64,000 nt of DNA from Desulfovibrionaceae bacterium (GTDB lineage: Bacteria; Desulfobacterota; Desulfovibrionia; Desulfovibrionales; Desulfovibrionaceae). Positions 1 to 8,251 of the stretch are shown in pieces (the first letter of the stretch is position 1; the number at the start of each line of letters is the position of its first letter). The DNA lies in assembly GCA_019421865.1 (NCBI GenBank), contig JAHZEL010000008.1, positions 186,001-250,000 on the forward strand. Direction: 5' to 3'. A model generated the notes under the pieces. The model did not search any database and was not told the DNA's origin. It saw only the letters and a program-made list of their open reading frames with translations. The position numbers and the translations under genes were made by a program.

Positions 1-462
1 CACTGCGCCATGAAGGACGAACTTTCTCCCGTTCTTGAAATGATGGAGCAAGCGGACGCCCTGATTTTCGGTTCTCCCGTCTACTACGGCGACGTAACGC
101 CCGAAATGCTCGCCCTCGAACATCGTTTTCTCTTCAGCCACATGCTTTACAACAAGGAAAACCGCTGGGTGTTTCCCCGCAAAATTCCTTCCGCCTTCAT
201 CTACACTTTCGGCGTCACCGCGGAACATACCGAAAGTGTTCTTGTGCCCTTCTCCACCCTGCACTCCCGCATGAGCGAAATGCTGGGCGTGCCCTGTGAA
301 GTCTGCTGCAGCGCCAACGCCTGGCAGTTCAGCGACTACAGTCTCTACGAGGCCGATCGCTACGATCCCGTCGAAAAAAAGAAGTATCACGACGAAGTGT
401 TTCCAAGAGACTGCCAGAATGCCTTTGAACTCGGTCGCCGTCTGGCCGAAAGAAGGATCTGA
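1..462 (+). CDS. Flavodoxin-fold / FMN-dependent reductase, C-terminal part
   Basis: The reading frame is open to the left edge (His-Cys-Ala precede the first Met), so the start is probably outside the window. The motif GSPVYYGDVTPEM is the FMN-phosphate-adjacent loop of NADPH-dependent FMN reductases and iron-sulfur flavoproteins. The Cys just before KDEL fits the Cys region that precedes this loop in iron-sulfur flavoproteins, but only one Cys is visible. Such proteins carry FMN and move electrons in the cytoplasm; the substrate cannot be told. About 108 bases separate it from the permease gene. The fold is clear, the exact function is not. Confidence 0.7.
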   Translation, partial: HCAMKDELSPVLEMMEQADALIFGSPVYYGDVTPEMLALEHRFLFSHMLYNKENRWVFPRKIPSAFIYTFGVTAEHTESVLVPFSTLHSRMSEMLGVPCEVCCSANAWQFSDYSLYEADRYDPVEKKKYHDEVFPRDCQNAFELGRRLAERRI

Positions 463-570
463 GTCCTTTCCGACAGCGTCCGGAACGACAGGAAGGGACA
501 TGCGCGCCTTCCCGACCTGTCTGAGGACAAACGCGCGTCAACATCAACCCTTTTCTACGAGGATAATACC

Positions 571-1821
571 GTGGAATACCATGTCATTCAGGTCGAGGAA
601 CGGCCGCCGCTTCTTCTCAACATCCCTCTGAGCATACAGCATCTGTTTGCCATGTTCGGCTCCACGGTGCTCGTGCCATTCCTGTTCAAGGTGAATCCCA
701 CCACCTGTCTGTTCATGAACGGCATAGGCACGCTTCTGTACCTCGTGCTCACCAGAGGCAGGATTCCCTCCTACCTCGGTTCCAGCTTCGCGTTCATCTC
801 GCCGGTACTGGCCATCATGGCCGTGAGCAGCTATTCCGCGGCGCAGTCCGGCTTCATCGTGTTCGGTCTGCTCTTCATCCTGTTCTCCCTGCTGATCCGG
901 GTTGTGGGAACGAAGTGGATCGACGTCATCTTCCCTCCGGCGGCCATGGGCTCCATCATCGCCGTCATAGGCCTTGAACTCGCTCCCACCGCCGCCTCGA
1001 TGGCAGGACTCACGGGCGAGAACATCAGCATGGACAACGTGCTTGTTTCCATGTTCACGCTCACGGTCACCGTTGTGGGCTCCGTGGCCTTCAAGGGCTT
1101 TCTGGCCATCATTCCCGTGCTTTTCGGCGTCATCTGCGGCTATGTGTTCGCCTTTTTCATGGGCATGGTCGATCTTACGCCGGTCATCGAAGCGCCCTGG
1201 TTCCAGCTTCCCCAGTTCTATGCTCCCACCTTTGACCTCAATGCCATTCTCATCATCGCGCCTGCCGCCCTCGTGGTGCTGGCCGAACACATCGGCCATC
1301 TGCTCGTGACCGGCAACGTGGTGGGACGAGATCTCATCAAGGATCCCGGCCTTTCCCGCTCCCTGTTTGCCGACGGCTGCTCCAACATTCTCTCCGGCTT
1401 CTTCGGCGCCACGCCCAACACCACCTACGGCGAGAACATCGGCGTCATGGCCATCACCCGCGTGTACAGCGTCTGGGTGCTCGGCGGCGCCGCCGTCATG
1501 GCCATTCTGCTCTCCTTCGTGGGCAAGCTGGCCGAACTCATCCGCGGCATTCCCGTTCCCGTCATGGGCGGCGTCTGCCTGCTGCTCTTCGGCGTCATTG
1601 CCGCATCCGGTCTCCGCGTCCTTGTGGAACGGAAGGTGGACTACAGCAAGTCCTCCAACCTCGTCATGACCTCGGTCATCATGATCATAGGCCTGAGCGG
1701 CGCCAAGCTTTCCTTCGGCTCGTTCACCATTCAGGGCATGGTGCTCGCCACCATCATCGCCATCATTCTGAGCCTTGCCTTCAAGGTGTTCGAGAAGTTC
1801 AACCTGCTGCGCAAGGACTGA
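571..1821 (+). CDS. uraA: Uracil/xanthine permease (NCS2 family)
   Basis: This 416-residue inner-membrane protein is hydrophobic throughout, as expected of a 14-helix nucleobase:cation symporter. It has the N-terminal SIQHLFAMFGSTVLVPFLF segment and two acidic motifs in the positions used for base binding in UraA, AEHIGH and TYGENIGV, each with one Glu. It probably imports uracil with a proton, although xanthine permeases share the fold. The start is GTG at 571, supported by ACGAGG nine bases upstream. It is followed directly by a strong terminator, so it ends a transcription unit. Confidence 0.85.
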   Translation: MEYHVIQVEERPPLLLNIPLSIQHLFAMFGSTVLVPFLFKVNPTTCLFMNGIGTLLYLVLTRGRIPSYLGSSFAFISPVLAIMAVSSYSAAQSGFIVFGLLFILFSLLIRVVGTKWIDVIFPPAAMGSIIAVIGLELAPTAASMAGLTGENISMDNVLVSMFTLTVTVVGSVAFKGFLAIIPVLFGVICGYVFAFFMGMVDLTPVIEAPWFQLPQFYAPTFDLNAILIIAPAALVVLAEHIGHLLVTGNVVGRDLIKDPGLSRSLFADGCSNILSGFFGATPNTTYGENIGVMAITRVYSVWVLGGAAVMAILLSFVGKLAELIRGIPVPVMGGVCLLLFGVIAASGLRVLVERKVDYSKSSNLVMTSVIMIIGLSGAKLSFGSFTIQGMVLATIIAIILSLAFKVFEKFNLLRKD

Positions 1822-1852
1822 TGACGGCCGACCTTTCTCCGGCACAGACATG

Positions 1853-1891
1853 AAAATCCCCGGCATCAACAACGCGATGCCGGGGATTTTT
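1853..1891 (+). terminator. Intrinsic terminator after uraA
   Basis: A 15-base arm (1853-1867, ending CCCCGGCATC) pairs with 1876-1890 across an 8-base loop, and the 3' side runs into a T stretch. The 5' arm starts with AAAA, so it may also stop leftward phoU transcription from the other side. Confidence 0.9.
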
Positions 1892-1912
1892 ATTCCTTTT
1901 ACATCCGAAAAA

Positions 1913-2593
1913 TCAGGCTTCAGAGCCGGACAGCTTGACCCTGTGCTTGACGGTGATGCCGTCGCACATGAAGCAGAGATGCTCCACGATGTTTTCCGAA
2001 CGACGGCAGATTCTATCGATGGAACGGACGATGAGAATGAGAGGCACCGCAACCTCAGGTTCGACAAGATCCTTTCGCACGGCTTCCATCAGCTTGCCGT
2101 AGATGGAAAGAAGAAGCTGCACGCTTTCATCCGTGCTCTGAAAGACCGTCATGCCCTGGGTGACATCTTCTGCGCGGAAGGCGCCGAGCGAAGTATCAAG
2201 CATGTCGAAAGCCAGCTGCATGTAGCGGGCAAGATCCTGCTCCAGTTCCGAAGGCAACGCTTCGGGAAGCAGGCGAACCTGACGGCCGATGGTCACCGCT
2301 TCGTCGGCAATGCGCTCCAGATCCAGCACCATGCGCACCGCGGTAAGAATGAAGCGCAGATCCTTGGCCACCGGCTGGGTTCTGGCAATGACGCTGGTAC
2401 ACTTTTCGTCAAGCTCCAGTTCCATTTCGTCGATGACGTCGTCGCCCTTCACCACATCTTCCGCGACCTTGACGTCGCGAAGCAGCACAGCGTTGCGAGC
2501 CTTGCTGTAGGCCATCTGCACAAGGCTGCCCATCGTGAGCAGCTCGGTCCTCAATCCACGAAGTACGGAAGAACCGTACATCTGATCCTTCAT
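1913..2593 (-). CDS. phoU: Phosphate transport system regulator PhoU
   Basis: This 226-residue all-helical cytoplasmic protein has the two-repeat PhoU fold. Acidic metal-binding patches are visible near DDVIDEMELELDEK and ADEAV in the first repeat and around RRSENIVEHLCFM in the second. PhoU links the Pst transporter to PhoR and holds PhoR in its phosphatase state when phosphate is plentiful. I prefer ATG 2593 over TTG 2599 because AGAGG lies six bases before the ATG. It is the last gene of the leftward phoB-phoR-pstB-phoU unit, 201 bases beyond pstB. Confidence 0.93.
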   Translation of the reverse strand: MKDQMYGSSVLRGLRTELLTMGSLVQMAYSKARNAVLLRDVKVAEDVVKGDDVIDEMELELDEKCTSVIARTQPVAKDLRFILTAVRMVLDLERIADEAVTIGRQVRLLPEALPSELEQDLARYMQLAFDMLDTSLGAFRAEDVTQGMTVFQSTDESVQLLLSIYGKLMEAVRKDLVEPEVAVPLILIVRSIDRICRRSENIVEHLCFMCDGITVKHRVKLSGSEA

Positions 2594-2716
2594 GGTCAAC
2601 CTCTGCTTGCCGCAGACACCGCGGCATGTTTCAGGGACGCATCACGCGTCCGGAACGGACATGACGGTCACGCCGTCATCACTCCCTGCAGGAAAATTAA
2701 AGACACGACAATGCAA

Positions 2717-2773
2717 AGGTCTGCCGCAGGCGGGCATGAAACACATCTCATTCCCGCCGAATCCGGCAGACCT
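2717..2773. other. Nested stem-loop between pstB and phoU
   Basis: The outer arms AGGTCTGCCG (2717-2726) and CGGCAGACCT (2764-2773) are exact complements. Inside them GGCGGG (2729-2734) pairs with CCCGCC (2753-2758). No T run follows on either strand. In the leftward transcript it lies between pstB and phoU and may be a processing or attenuation structure. Confidence 0.55.
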
Positions 2774-2794
2774 CCAAAGCACGAAGGAGATCGC

Positions 2795-3553
2795 CTAGCC
2801 GAAGCGGCCCGTAATGTAGTCTTCCGTCTGCTTCAGCTTGGGTCTGGTGAAAATGACGTCGGTTTCATCGGTTTCGATGAGATCGCCCATATAGAAGAAC
2901 GCCGTATAGTCCGAGACGCGGGCTGCCTGCTGCATGTTGTGCGTGACGATGATGACGGTGAGCTGATCGCGAAGCTGGCCGATGCCTTCCTCGATCTGCT
3001 GGGTGGCAATGGGGTCGAGTGCGGAAGTAGGCTCGTCCATAAGCAGGATCTCCGGCTCCACGGCCAGAGCGCGGGCAATGCAGAGACGCTGCTGCTGACC
3101 GCCGGAAAGCGCCAGCGCGGAATCGGAAAGGCGATCCTTCACTTCGTTCCACAGGGCGGCTCTTTTCAGACTTTCCTCGACTTTCGAGGCGATGACGGAT
3201 TCGGACTTTTCACCGTTGACCCGCAGGCCGTAGGCCACGTTCTCGAAAATGCTTTTCGGAAAGGAGGTCGGGCGCTGAAACACCATGCCTACCCGGCGGC
3301 GCAGGGAAACGACGTCGCAGTCGCGGGCATTGACGTCCTGTCCGTCCAGAAGAATGCTGCCTTCCGCCCTGCTTCCGGCCACCAGGTCGTTCATGCGGTT
3401 GAGGCAGCGCAGATAGGTGCTCTTGCCGCAGCCGGAAGGACCGATAAGAGCCGTCACTCTTTTTTCGGGAAAGCGGAGACTGATGTTCTTGAGCGCCTGC
3501 TTTGCTCCGTAGAAGAAGTTCAGCGAGACCGTCTCCATTTTAATGTTCTGCAT
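2795..3553 (-). CDS. pstB: Phosphate ABC transporter ATPase PstB
   Basis: This 252-residue ABC ATPase has Walker A GPSGCGKST (about 39-47), the PstB-type RVGMVFQRPTSFPKS segment, signature LSGGQQQR, Walker B LLMDEP and the switch His in IIVTHNMQQA. It powers phosphate uptake through PstC and PstA, which are encoded on the other strand about 4 kb away. AAGGAG lies eight bases before the ATG. It follows phoR by 31 bases, so the ATPase is transcribed with the two-component genes and not with the permease genes. Confidence 0.96.
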   Translation of the reverse strand: MQNIKMETVSLNFFYGAKQALKNISLRFPEKRVTALIGPSGCGKSTYLRCLNRMNDLVAGSRAEGSILLDGQDVNARDCDVVSLRRRVGMVFQRPTSFPKSIFENVAYGLRVNGEKSESVIASKVEESLKRAALWNEVKDRLSDSALALSGGQQQRLCIARALAVEPEILLMDEPTSALDPIATQQIEEGIGQLRDQLTVIIVTHNMQQAARVSDYTAFFYMGDLIETDETDVIFTRPKLKQTEDYITGRFG

Positions 3554-3584
3554 GAGAAAAACTCCTTGAAAGCCGATGAAATGT

Positions 3585-5360
3585 TCACGCCAGCGGAACG
3601 GTGAAGCGAACTATGCAGCCCGGGCCGTCTTCAATGGAAATGCATCCGCCGTGGCGCTCCACGATATGTTTGCAGATGGCAAGGCCGAGACCGGTGGACA
3701 CCTGTCCGCCTCTGTGCTTCTCCACACGGTAGAAGCGTTCAAACACCCGCACTCTGAGTTCAGGGGGAATGCCGGGGCCGCTGTCGGCCACGCGGAAGAT
3801 GGCCATACCCCCTTCCCTGTCGGGCTCGGCGGAAAGAATGATCTTCGATCCTTCAGGAGCGTAGCGGCAGGCATTCTCCAGGAGATTGCGGATGACCCGC
3901 GTCAGATACTCGGCATCGGCATTGATGGAGAAATCTCCGAATTCAAGCTTCTCGCACAGCTCGAGCTTTCTGGCCTCGGCGGACGTGCGGCCCAGATCCA
4001 TGCCTCCGCGTATGACCATGGAGGCGGGGATGGGTTTGATGTCCATGGGAATGGCGCCGTTTTCAATGCTGGAGAGCTGGAGCAGATCCTTGACCATCGT
4101 GGCCATGTACTGGGAGTTGCGGTCGATGACTTCCAGAAAATGCAGCGCCCGGGCCTCCGACACATAGCGCTTCAGACTTTCGGCATAGCCCATGATGGCC
4201 GTAAGCGGCGTACGCAGTTCATGAGAAACATTGGCCACGAAGTCTCTGCGCATTTCCATGAGCACGGACATTTCCGTAATGTCGTGGAACACGGCCACGG
4301 CCAGCAGCAGTCTGCTTTCTCCCACGATGGGGCAGATAAGCACCTGAAGCTTGCGGCCGGACATGTTGTCCATCTCGAACTGCACGGGCTTTTCAGGCAC
4401 CGAGTGCTTCAGCGATTCTATGCCCTTCTGCAGTTCCGGCGAGGGAATGACCTCCACAGGCTGCAGCCCTTCGGCATGGGCGGCTTTCGGGAAAAGACGC
4501 ACCAGCGTGGCGTTCACGCTGCGGATGCAGCCCTCGTGATCCACCACCAGCACGCCTTCGGCAATACTGTTGAGCACGGCGTCGAGCTGTGCCTTCTGCG
4601 CAAGAATATGGTTGACCTGCACTTCCATGCGCTGCGCCATGGAGTTGACGGCCGCGGCCAGCGGAGCAAATTCGTCGCCGGGGAGCGTTCTCAGGCTGAT
4701 GCGGCCGCTTCTGCTTCCGGGAGTGGCAAGATTTTCCACCGAAGAAATCATAAGCTGAAGCGAACGGCGGAAACGCATGGACATGAATGCGGCAAACGCC
4801 ACGGCGAAAAGAAGCGCCGCCACGGCTCCGACCACGAGGGCCCGGCTTCTGGCAACGGCGTGTTCCTCCACCAGGGAGAGCGGCGCCGCCACACGGATGA
4901 CGCTGATATCGGTGCCGGGAATATTCACACGGATCGCCGCATAGACGAACGACGTTCCCAGGCTGGAGCTGTGACGCTCGCTTGAACCTTTGCCGTCGCT
5001 GAAGGCGAGCGCCACCTCTTCATGGTAGCGATGATTTTCCAGCTCGGACACGTCTTCGGCAAAGGAATCGTACAGAACGGTTCCCTCGGCGTTGATGAGC
5101 GTCACACGGTGCTCGTTGCCCGAGTAGAAGTTCTTCAGGGTTTCCGGCAGCACACCGTCCTGATGGAACTCGCCCTTGGACACGGACTCCATGATGTAGG
5201 TGCGGATGAAGTCGGCCTCGCGGAACGCTTCGTCGCGCGTAAGATCCATGCTTTCCTGCTTGATGCTATGAAGAAAGTATCCGCAGGGCACGAGAACGGA
5301 AAACAGAATGACGACGCAGAAGCAGAAAAAGATCTTGATGGAAAAGGTTGTGTTCTTCAT
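3585..5360 (-). CDS. phoR: Phosphate sensor histidine kinase PhoR
   Basis: This 591-residue membrane kinase has a first membrane helix (about 8-30), a roughly 140-residue extracytoplasmic region, a second helix (about 174-195), HAMP, a PAS segment (about 255-365), the HisKA motif NVSHELRTPLTAIMGY with phosphoacceptor His380, and an HATPase domain with NLLENACRYA, DSGPGIP and TGLGLAI boxes. It phosphorylates PhoB in low phosphate, with Pst and PhoU as upstream signal. It begins two bases after phoB ends. The sizeable sensor region is unlike E. coli PhoR and resembles the longer Gram-positive-style PhoR. Confidence 0.92.
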   Translation of the reverse strand: MKNTTFSIKIFFCFCVVILFSVLVPCGYFLHSIKQESMDLTRDEAFREADFIRTYIMESVSKGEFHQDGVLPETLKNFYSGNEHRVTLINAEGTVLYDSFAEDVSELENHRYHEEVALAFSDGKGSSERHSSSLGTSFVYAAIRVNIPGTDISVIRVAAPLSLVEEHAVARSRALVVGAVAALLFAVAFAAFMSMRFRRSLQLMISSVENLATPGSRSGRISLRTLPGDEFAPLAAAVNSMAQRMEVQVNHILAQKAQLDAVLNSIAEGVLVVDHEGCIRSVNATLVRLFPKAAHAEGLQPVEVIPSPELQKGIESLKHSVPEKPVQFEMDNMSGRKLQVLICPIVGESRLLLAVAVFHDITEMSVLMEMRRDFVANVSHELRTPLTAIMGYAESLKRYVSEARALHFLEVIDRNSQYMATMVKDLLQLSSIENGAIPMDIKPIPASMVIRGGMDLGRTSAEARKLELCEKLEFGDFSINADAEYLTRVIRNLLENACRYAPEGSKIILSAEPDREGGMAIFRVADSGPGIPPELRVRVFERFYRVEKHRGGQVSTGLGLAICKHIVERHGGCISIEDGPGCIVRFTVPLA

Positions 5361-5362
5361 GG

Positions 5363-6052
5363 CTATTCCTTGTAGCGATAGCCCATGCCTCGTACCGTTT
5401 CCAGATACTGGGCGGCTTCTCCCAGCTTGCGGCGCAGACGGGCTATGTGCACGTCCACCGTGCGTTCATATCCTTCAAACTGATATCCCCATACGGAGGA
5501 CAGCAGTTCTTCACGGGTGCGTATGCGCCCTGCATTAAGGAAGAAGTCCTCAAAAATGCGGTACTCCAGCGCGGTAAGCTCGAGCGTGCGGCCGTTGATG
5601 GAAACCCTGCGTCCCTGCTGGTCAAGACTGACGCCGTGCCTCGTGATGACGCGCTTGCCGGTATCCATGCTGCGACGACGCAGAATGGCTCTCACGCGCA
5701 GCATCAGTTCACGAATGTTGAACGGCTTCACCACATAATCGTCGGCTCCGTACTCGAAGCCTATGATGCGGTCCATTTCCTCGCCGCGGGCCGTCAGCAT
5801 GAGAATGGGGCACGGCATGCTTTCCGCCGCGTGCTTGTTCAGTTCCCTGCAGACGGAAAGACCGTCTCTTCCGGGCAGCATGAGGTCAAGAATGATGAGA
5901 TCCGGCTTGAGAGATTCCGCCATCTCCTGTCCGTGCAGGCCGTCGGAGGCCTGTTCCACCCGGTATCCCTCCTCTTCCAGAGAGAAGGCCACCAGTTCAC
6001 GGATATCGTCGTCATCCTCTACTACCAGTATGACAGGCTGTTTGTTGTCCAC
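5363..6052 (-). CDS. phoB: Phosphate response regulator PhoB
   Basis: This 229-residue OmpR/PhoB-type regulator has a receiver domain with acidic pocket VEDDDD, phosphoacceptor Asp56 in LIILDLMLPGRDG, and the conserved KPF. A winged-helix domain follows, with LELTALEYRIFEDF, SSVWGYQFEGYERTVDVHI and the closing VRGMGYRYKE. It activates the pho regulon when phosphorylated by PhoR. It is the first gene of the leftward unit and diverges from pstS across a 203-base control region, which suggests autoregulation. Confidence 0.95.
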   Translation of the reverse strand: MDNKQPVILVVEDDDDIRELVAFSLEEEGYRVEQASDGLHGQEMAESLKPDLIILDLMLPGRDGLSVCRELNKHAAESMPCPILMLTARGEEMDRIIGFEYGADDYVVKPFNIRELMLRVRAILRRRSMDTGKRVITRHGVSLDQQGRRVSINGRTLELTALEYRIFEDFFLNAGRIRTREELLSSVWGYQFEGYERTVDVHIARLRRKLGEAAQYLETVRGMGYRYKE

Positions 6053-6100
6053 GTTTTTCCCCTTTCGGTTTCGAATGTATGTAGCCTTCCTCTATGAAGC

Positions 6101-6179
6101 CAGTGTTACATTCTGATAAAAATATCGTGACTTGCCGCAGTGTTGTGCTGATACAAAAAGTTAATATACGAGATATACT
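6101..6179. promoter_or_regulatory. Candidate PhoB operator and pstS promoter between phoB and pstS
   Basis: CAGTGTTACATTCTGATAAA (6101-6120) is echoed by CAGTGTTGTGCTGATACAAA (6138-6157), an imperfect direct repeat 37 bases apart. A good -10 hexamer TATACT lies at 6174-6179, and the second repeat occupies the place where a -35 would be, as in PhoB-dependent promoters. The repeat does not closely match the E. coli Pho box, so PhoB binding is inference. Confidence 0.45.
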
Positions 6180-6255
6180 GCCGCAACAATACCTTTCTAA
6201 GTTCCAACCTGTCCGGACGGAATGACCCGCCGGATGAAAAAAGGAGTCTGATCCT

Positions 6256-7074
6256 ATGAAGATCAAAGGTATTGTTCTGAGCGCCCTGCTCGCTCTGTGC
6301 GCGGCCTCTCCGGCTGCTGCCGCCGAATCCGTCACCATCAACGGTTCCACCACCGTGCTCCCCATCATCCAGAAGGCTTCCGAGCACTTCATGGCAAGCT
6401 ATCCCGACATTTCCATCGTCCTTTCCGGCGGCGGTTCCGGCACGGGCCTCAAGTCCCTGCTTGACGGCATCACCGACGTGGCCATGTCTTCCCGCGACGT
6501 GAAGTCCAGCGAAACCAAGCTTGCTGCAGACAAGAAGATGGAACTCACCCGTACCGTCATCGCCGTGGACGCCCTCGTGCCCATCGTCAACCCCAAGAAC
6601 CCCGTCAAGGATCTTTCCATCGACCAGCTTCGCGACATTTTCTCCGGAAAGATCACCAACTGGAAGGAAGTCGGCGGCAGCGACAACACCATCGTGGTCG
6701 TCAACCGTGATAACTCCTCCGGCACCTATGAATGCTGGAAGGAACTGGTCATGAAGGATGCCCGCGTCATGCCCAAGGCTCTTACTCAGGCCAGCAACGG
6801 CGGCGTGGCTCAGAACGTGGCCACCAATCCCAATGCCATCGGTTATATCGGCATGGGTTATCTGAACGACAATGTCAAGGGTCTCACCATCGGCGGCATC
6901 CAGGCCACCTCCGAGACCGCTCTTGCCAAGAAGTGGCCCCTCTCCCGCGAGCTGTACCTCTTCACCAACGGCAAGCCCGCCGGCACCACCGCCAAGTTCA
7001 TGGATTTCATGCTTGATCCCAAGCTCGGCCAGCAGGATGTCCTGAAGGCAGGCTATATCCCGCTCGCCAAGTAA
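6256..7074 (+). CDS. pstS: Phosphate-binding protein PstS
   Basis: This 272-residue periplasmic protein has a clear signal peptide (1-22, cut after the Ala-rich stretch before ESVTI). The phosphate-binding segments are visible: GSTTVLP, GGGSGTG and DNSSGTYE. It captures phosphate and hands it to PstC and PstA. It is the first gene of the rightward unit behind the candidate PhoB site. A terminator-like hairpin before pstC probably allows more PstS than permease to be made. Confidence 0.95.
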   Translation: MKIKGIVLSALLALCAASPAAAAESVTINGSTTVLPIIQKASEHFMASYPDISIVLSGGGSGTGLKSLLDGITDVAMSSRDVKSSETKLAADKKMELTRTVIAVDALVPIVNPKNPVKDLSIDQLRDIFSGKITNWKEVGGSDNTIVVVNRDNSSGTYECWKELVMKDARVMPKALTQASNGGVAQNVATNPNAIGYIGMGYLNDNVKGLTIGGIQATSETALAKKWPLSRELYLFTNGKPAGTTAKFMDFMLDPKLGQQDVLKAGYIPLAK

Positions 7075-7161
7075 ACATTCTTCTTACGCGGCAGACCGGA
7101 ACGGCTGAAAGCGTTCCGCCGCCCCTGGAATGTTTGCATCGAGATCAGGCTCTCCCGAAGC

Positions 7162-7228
7162 TCCGCCGAAGCTGAAAGTTCGGCGGACGCTTCCCCGAGC
7201 CGTCACCGGGGGTTCTTCCCCCTTTTTT
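7162..7228 (+). terminator. Hairpin plus intrinsic attenuator between pstS and pstC
   Basis: Two structures lie in the 171-base gap. TCCGCCGAA (7162-7170) pairs with TTCGGCGGA (7179-7187). Then GGGGG-TTCTT-CCCCC (7208-7222) is followed by six T, the form of a short intrinsic terminator. It probably stops part of the transcripts after pstS, while the first hairpin may protect the pstS message. Confidence 0.65.
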
Positions 7229-7245
7229 CATATCACGGACATGGC

Positions 7246-8124
7246 ATGAAAACGCGCAAGGAACGATTCACAGAATGGCTGCTGGCCGGTATTTCCACCC
7301 TCTCCATTCTCTCCATGACGGGCATTGTTCTTTTTCTTCTGCTGGACGGCCTTCCCTTCTTCAAGGACTATCCGCTGACCGACTTTCTGTTCGGACTGAA
7401 CTGGTATCCCACCGATGATCCCATGGAATTCGGCATTCTGCCGCTTATCGTGGGCTCTCTCACGGTCATGGCTCTGGCCACGGTGATCGCCGTTCCTCTG
7501 GGCGTAGCCACGGCCATCTATCTTTCGGAAGTGGCCAAGCCCGGCATGAGACGCATCGTCAAACCCTTCGTGGAACTGCTTGCCGCCCTGCCCTCGGTGG
7601 TCATCGGCTTTTTCGGCATGGTGGTGGTAGCGCCCTTCCTTCAGGACTACCTCGGAGCTTCCACCGGTCTCAACTTGCTCAATGCCGGACTCATGCTGGC
7701 CTTCATGAGCGTTCCCATCATCTGTTCCGTGGCCGAAGACGCCATCTACTCCGTGCCGAGAGAACTCCGCGAGGCTTCCCTCTCTCTTGGTGCCACCCGC
7801 TGGGAAACTCTGGTGCGCGTGGTTCTTCCCGCGGCCAGCTCCGGCATAGGCACCGCCGTCATGCTCGGCATGTCCCGCTCCATCGGTGAAACCATGGTCG
7901 TACTCATGGTGGCCGGCGGCGCAGCCGTCATTCCTACGTCGCTCTTCGACTCCGTACGCCCGATTCCCGCCTCCATCGCCGCGGAAATGGCCGAAGCGCC
8001 CTTCCACAGCGAACACTACTACGCCCTGTTCGCCACAGGCATAGTCCTCATCATATTTACCCTTATCTTCAACGCCACCGCCTTCCGCATCGCGGAAAAA
8101 AGAAACTCCGGCATAGGCTGCTAG
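7246..8124 (+). CDS. pstC: Phosphate ABC transporter permease PstC
   Basis: This 292-residue inner-membrane permease has about six helices and the cytoplasmic coupling loop EDAIYSVPRELREASLSLGATRWETLVRVVLPAA, given here only as landmarks (EAA-type motif EASLSLGATRWET). It pairs with PstA to form the phosphate channel driven by PstB. Order and length fit PstC: it follows pstS and precedes the second permease gene. It has no good Shine-Dalgarno immediately upstream, which also fits lower output than pstS. Confidence 0.93.
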   Translation: MKTRKERFTEWLLAGISTLSILSMTGIVLFLLLDGLPFFKDYPLTDFLFGLNWYPTDDPMEFGILPLIVGSLTVMALATVIAVPLGVATAIYLSEVAKPGMRRIVKPFVELLAALPSVVIGFFGMVVVAPFLQDYLGASTGLNLLNAGLMLAFMSVPIICSVAEDAIYSVPRELREASLSLGATRWETLVRVVLPAASSGIGTAVMLGMSRSIGETMVVLMVAGGAAVIPTSLFDSVRPIPASIAAEMAEAPFHSEHYYALFATGIVLIIFTLIFNATAFRIAEKRNSGIGC

Positions 8125-8251
8125 GACAAAACACAACCGGGCAGAAAACGACGCAGCGAATACCGTTTCCGTCCCGTTTTCATCAGGCCCGATGTTCATC
8201 CGTGATCCTCTGTTCGAGAACACGCTTTCCCCGGATACTCAGGGAGAAGAT

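Noticed and set aside
544..2067. A 507-codon frame antisense to uraA
   Set aside because: The product is His/Asp/Gly-rich shadow sequence, and it crosses the strong uraA terminator.
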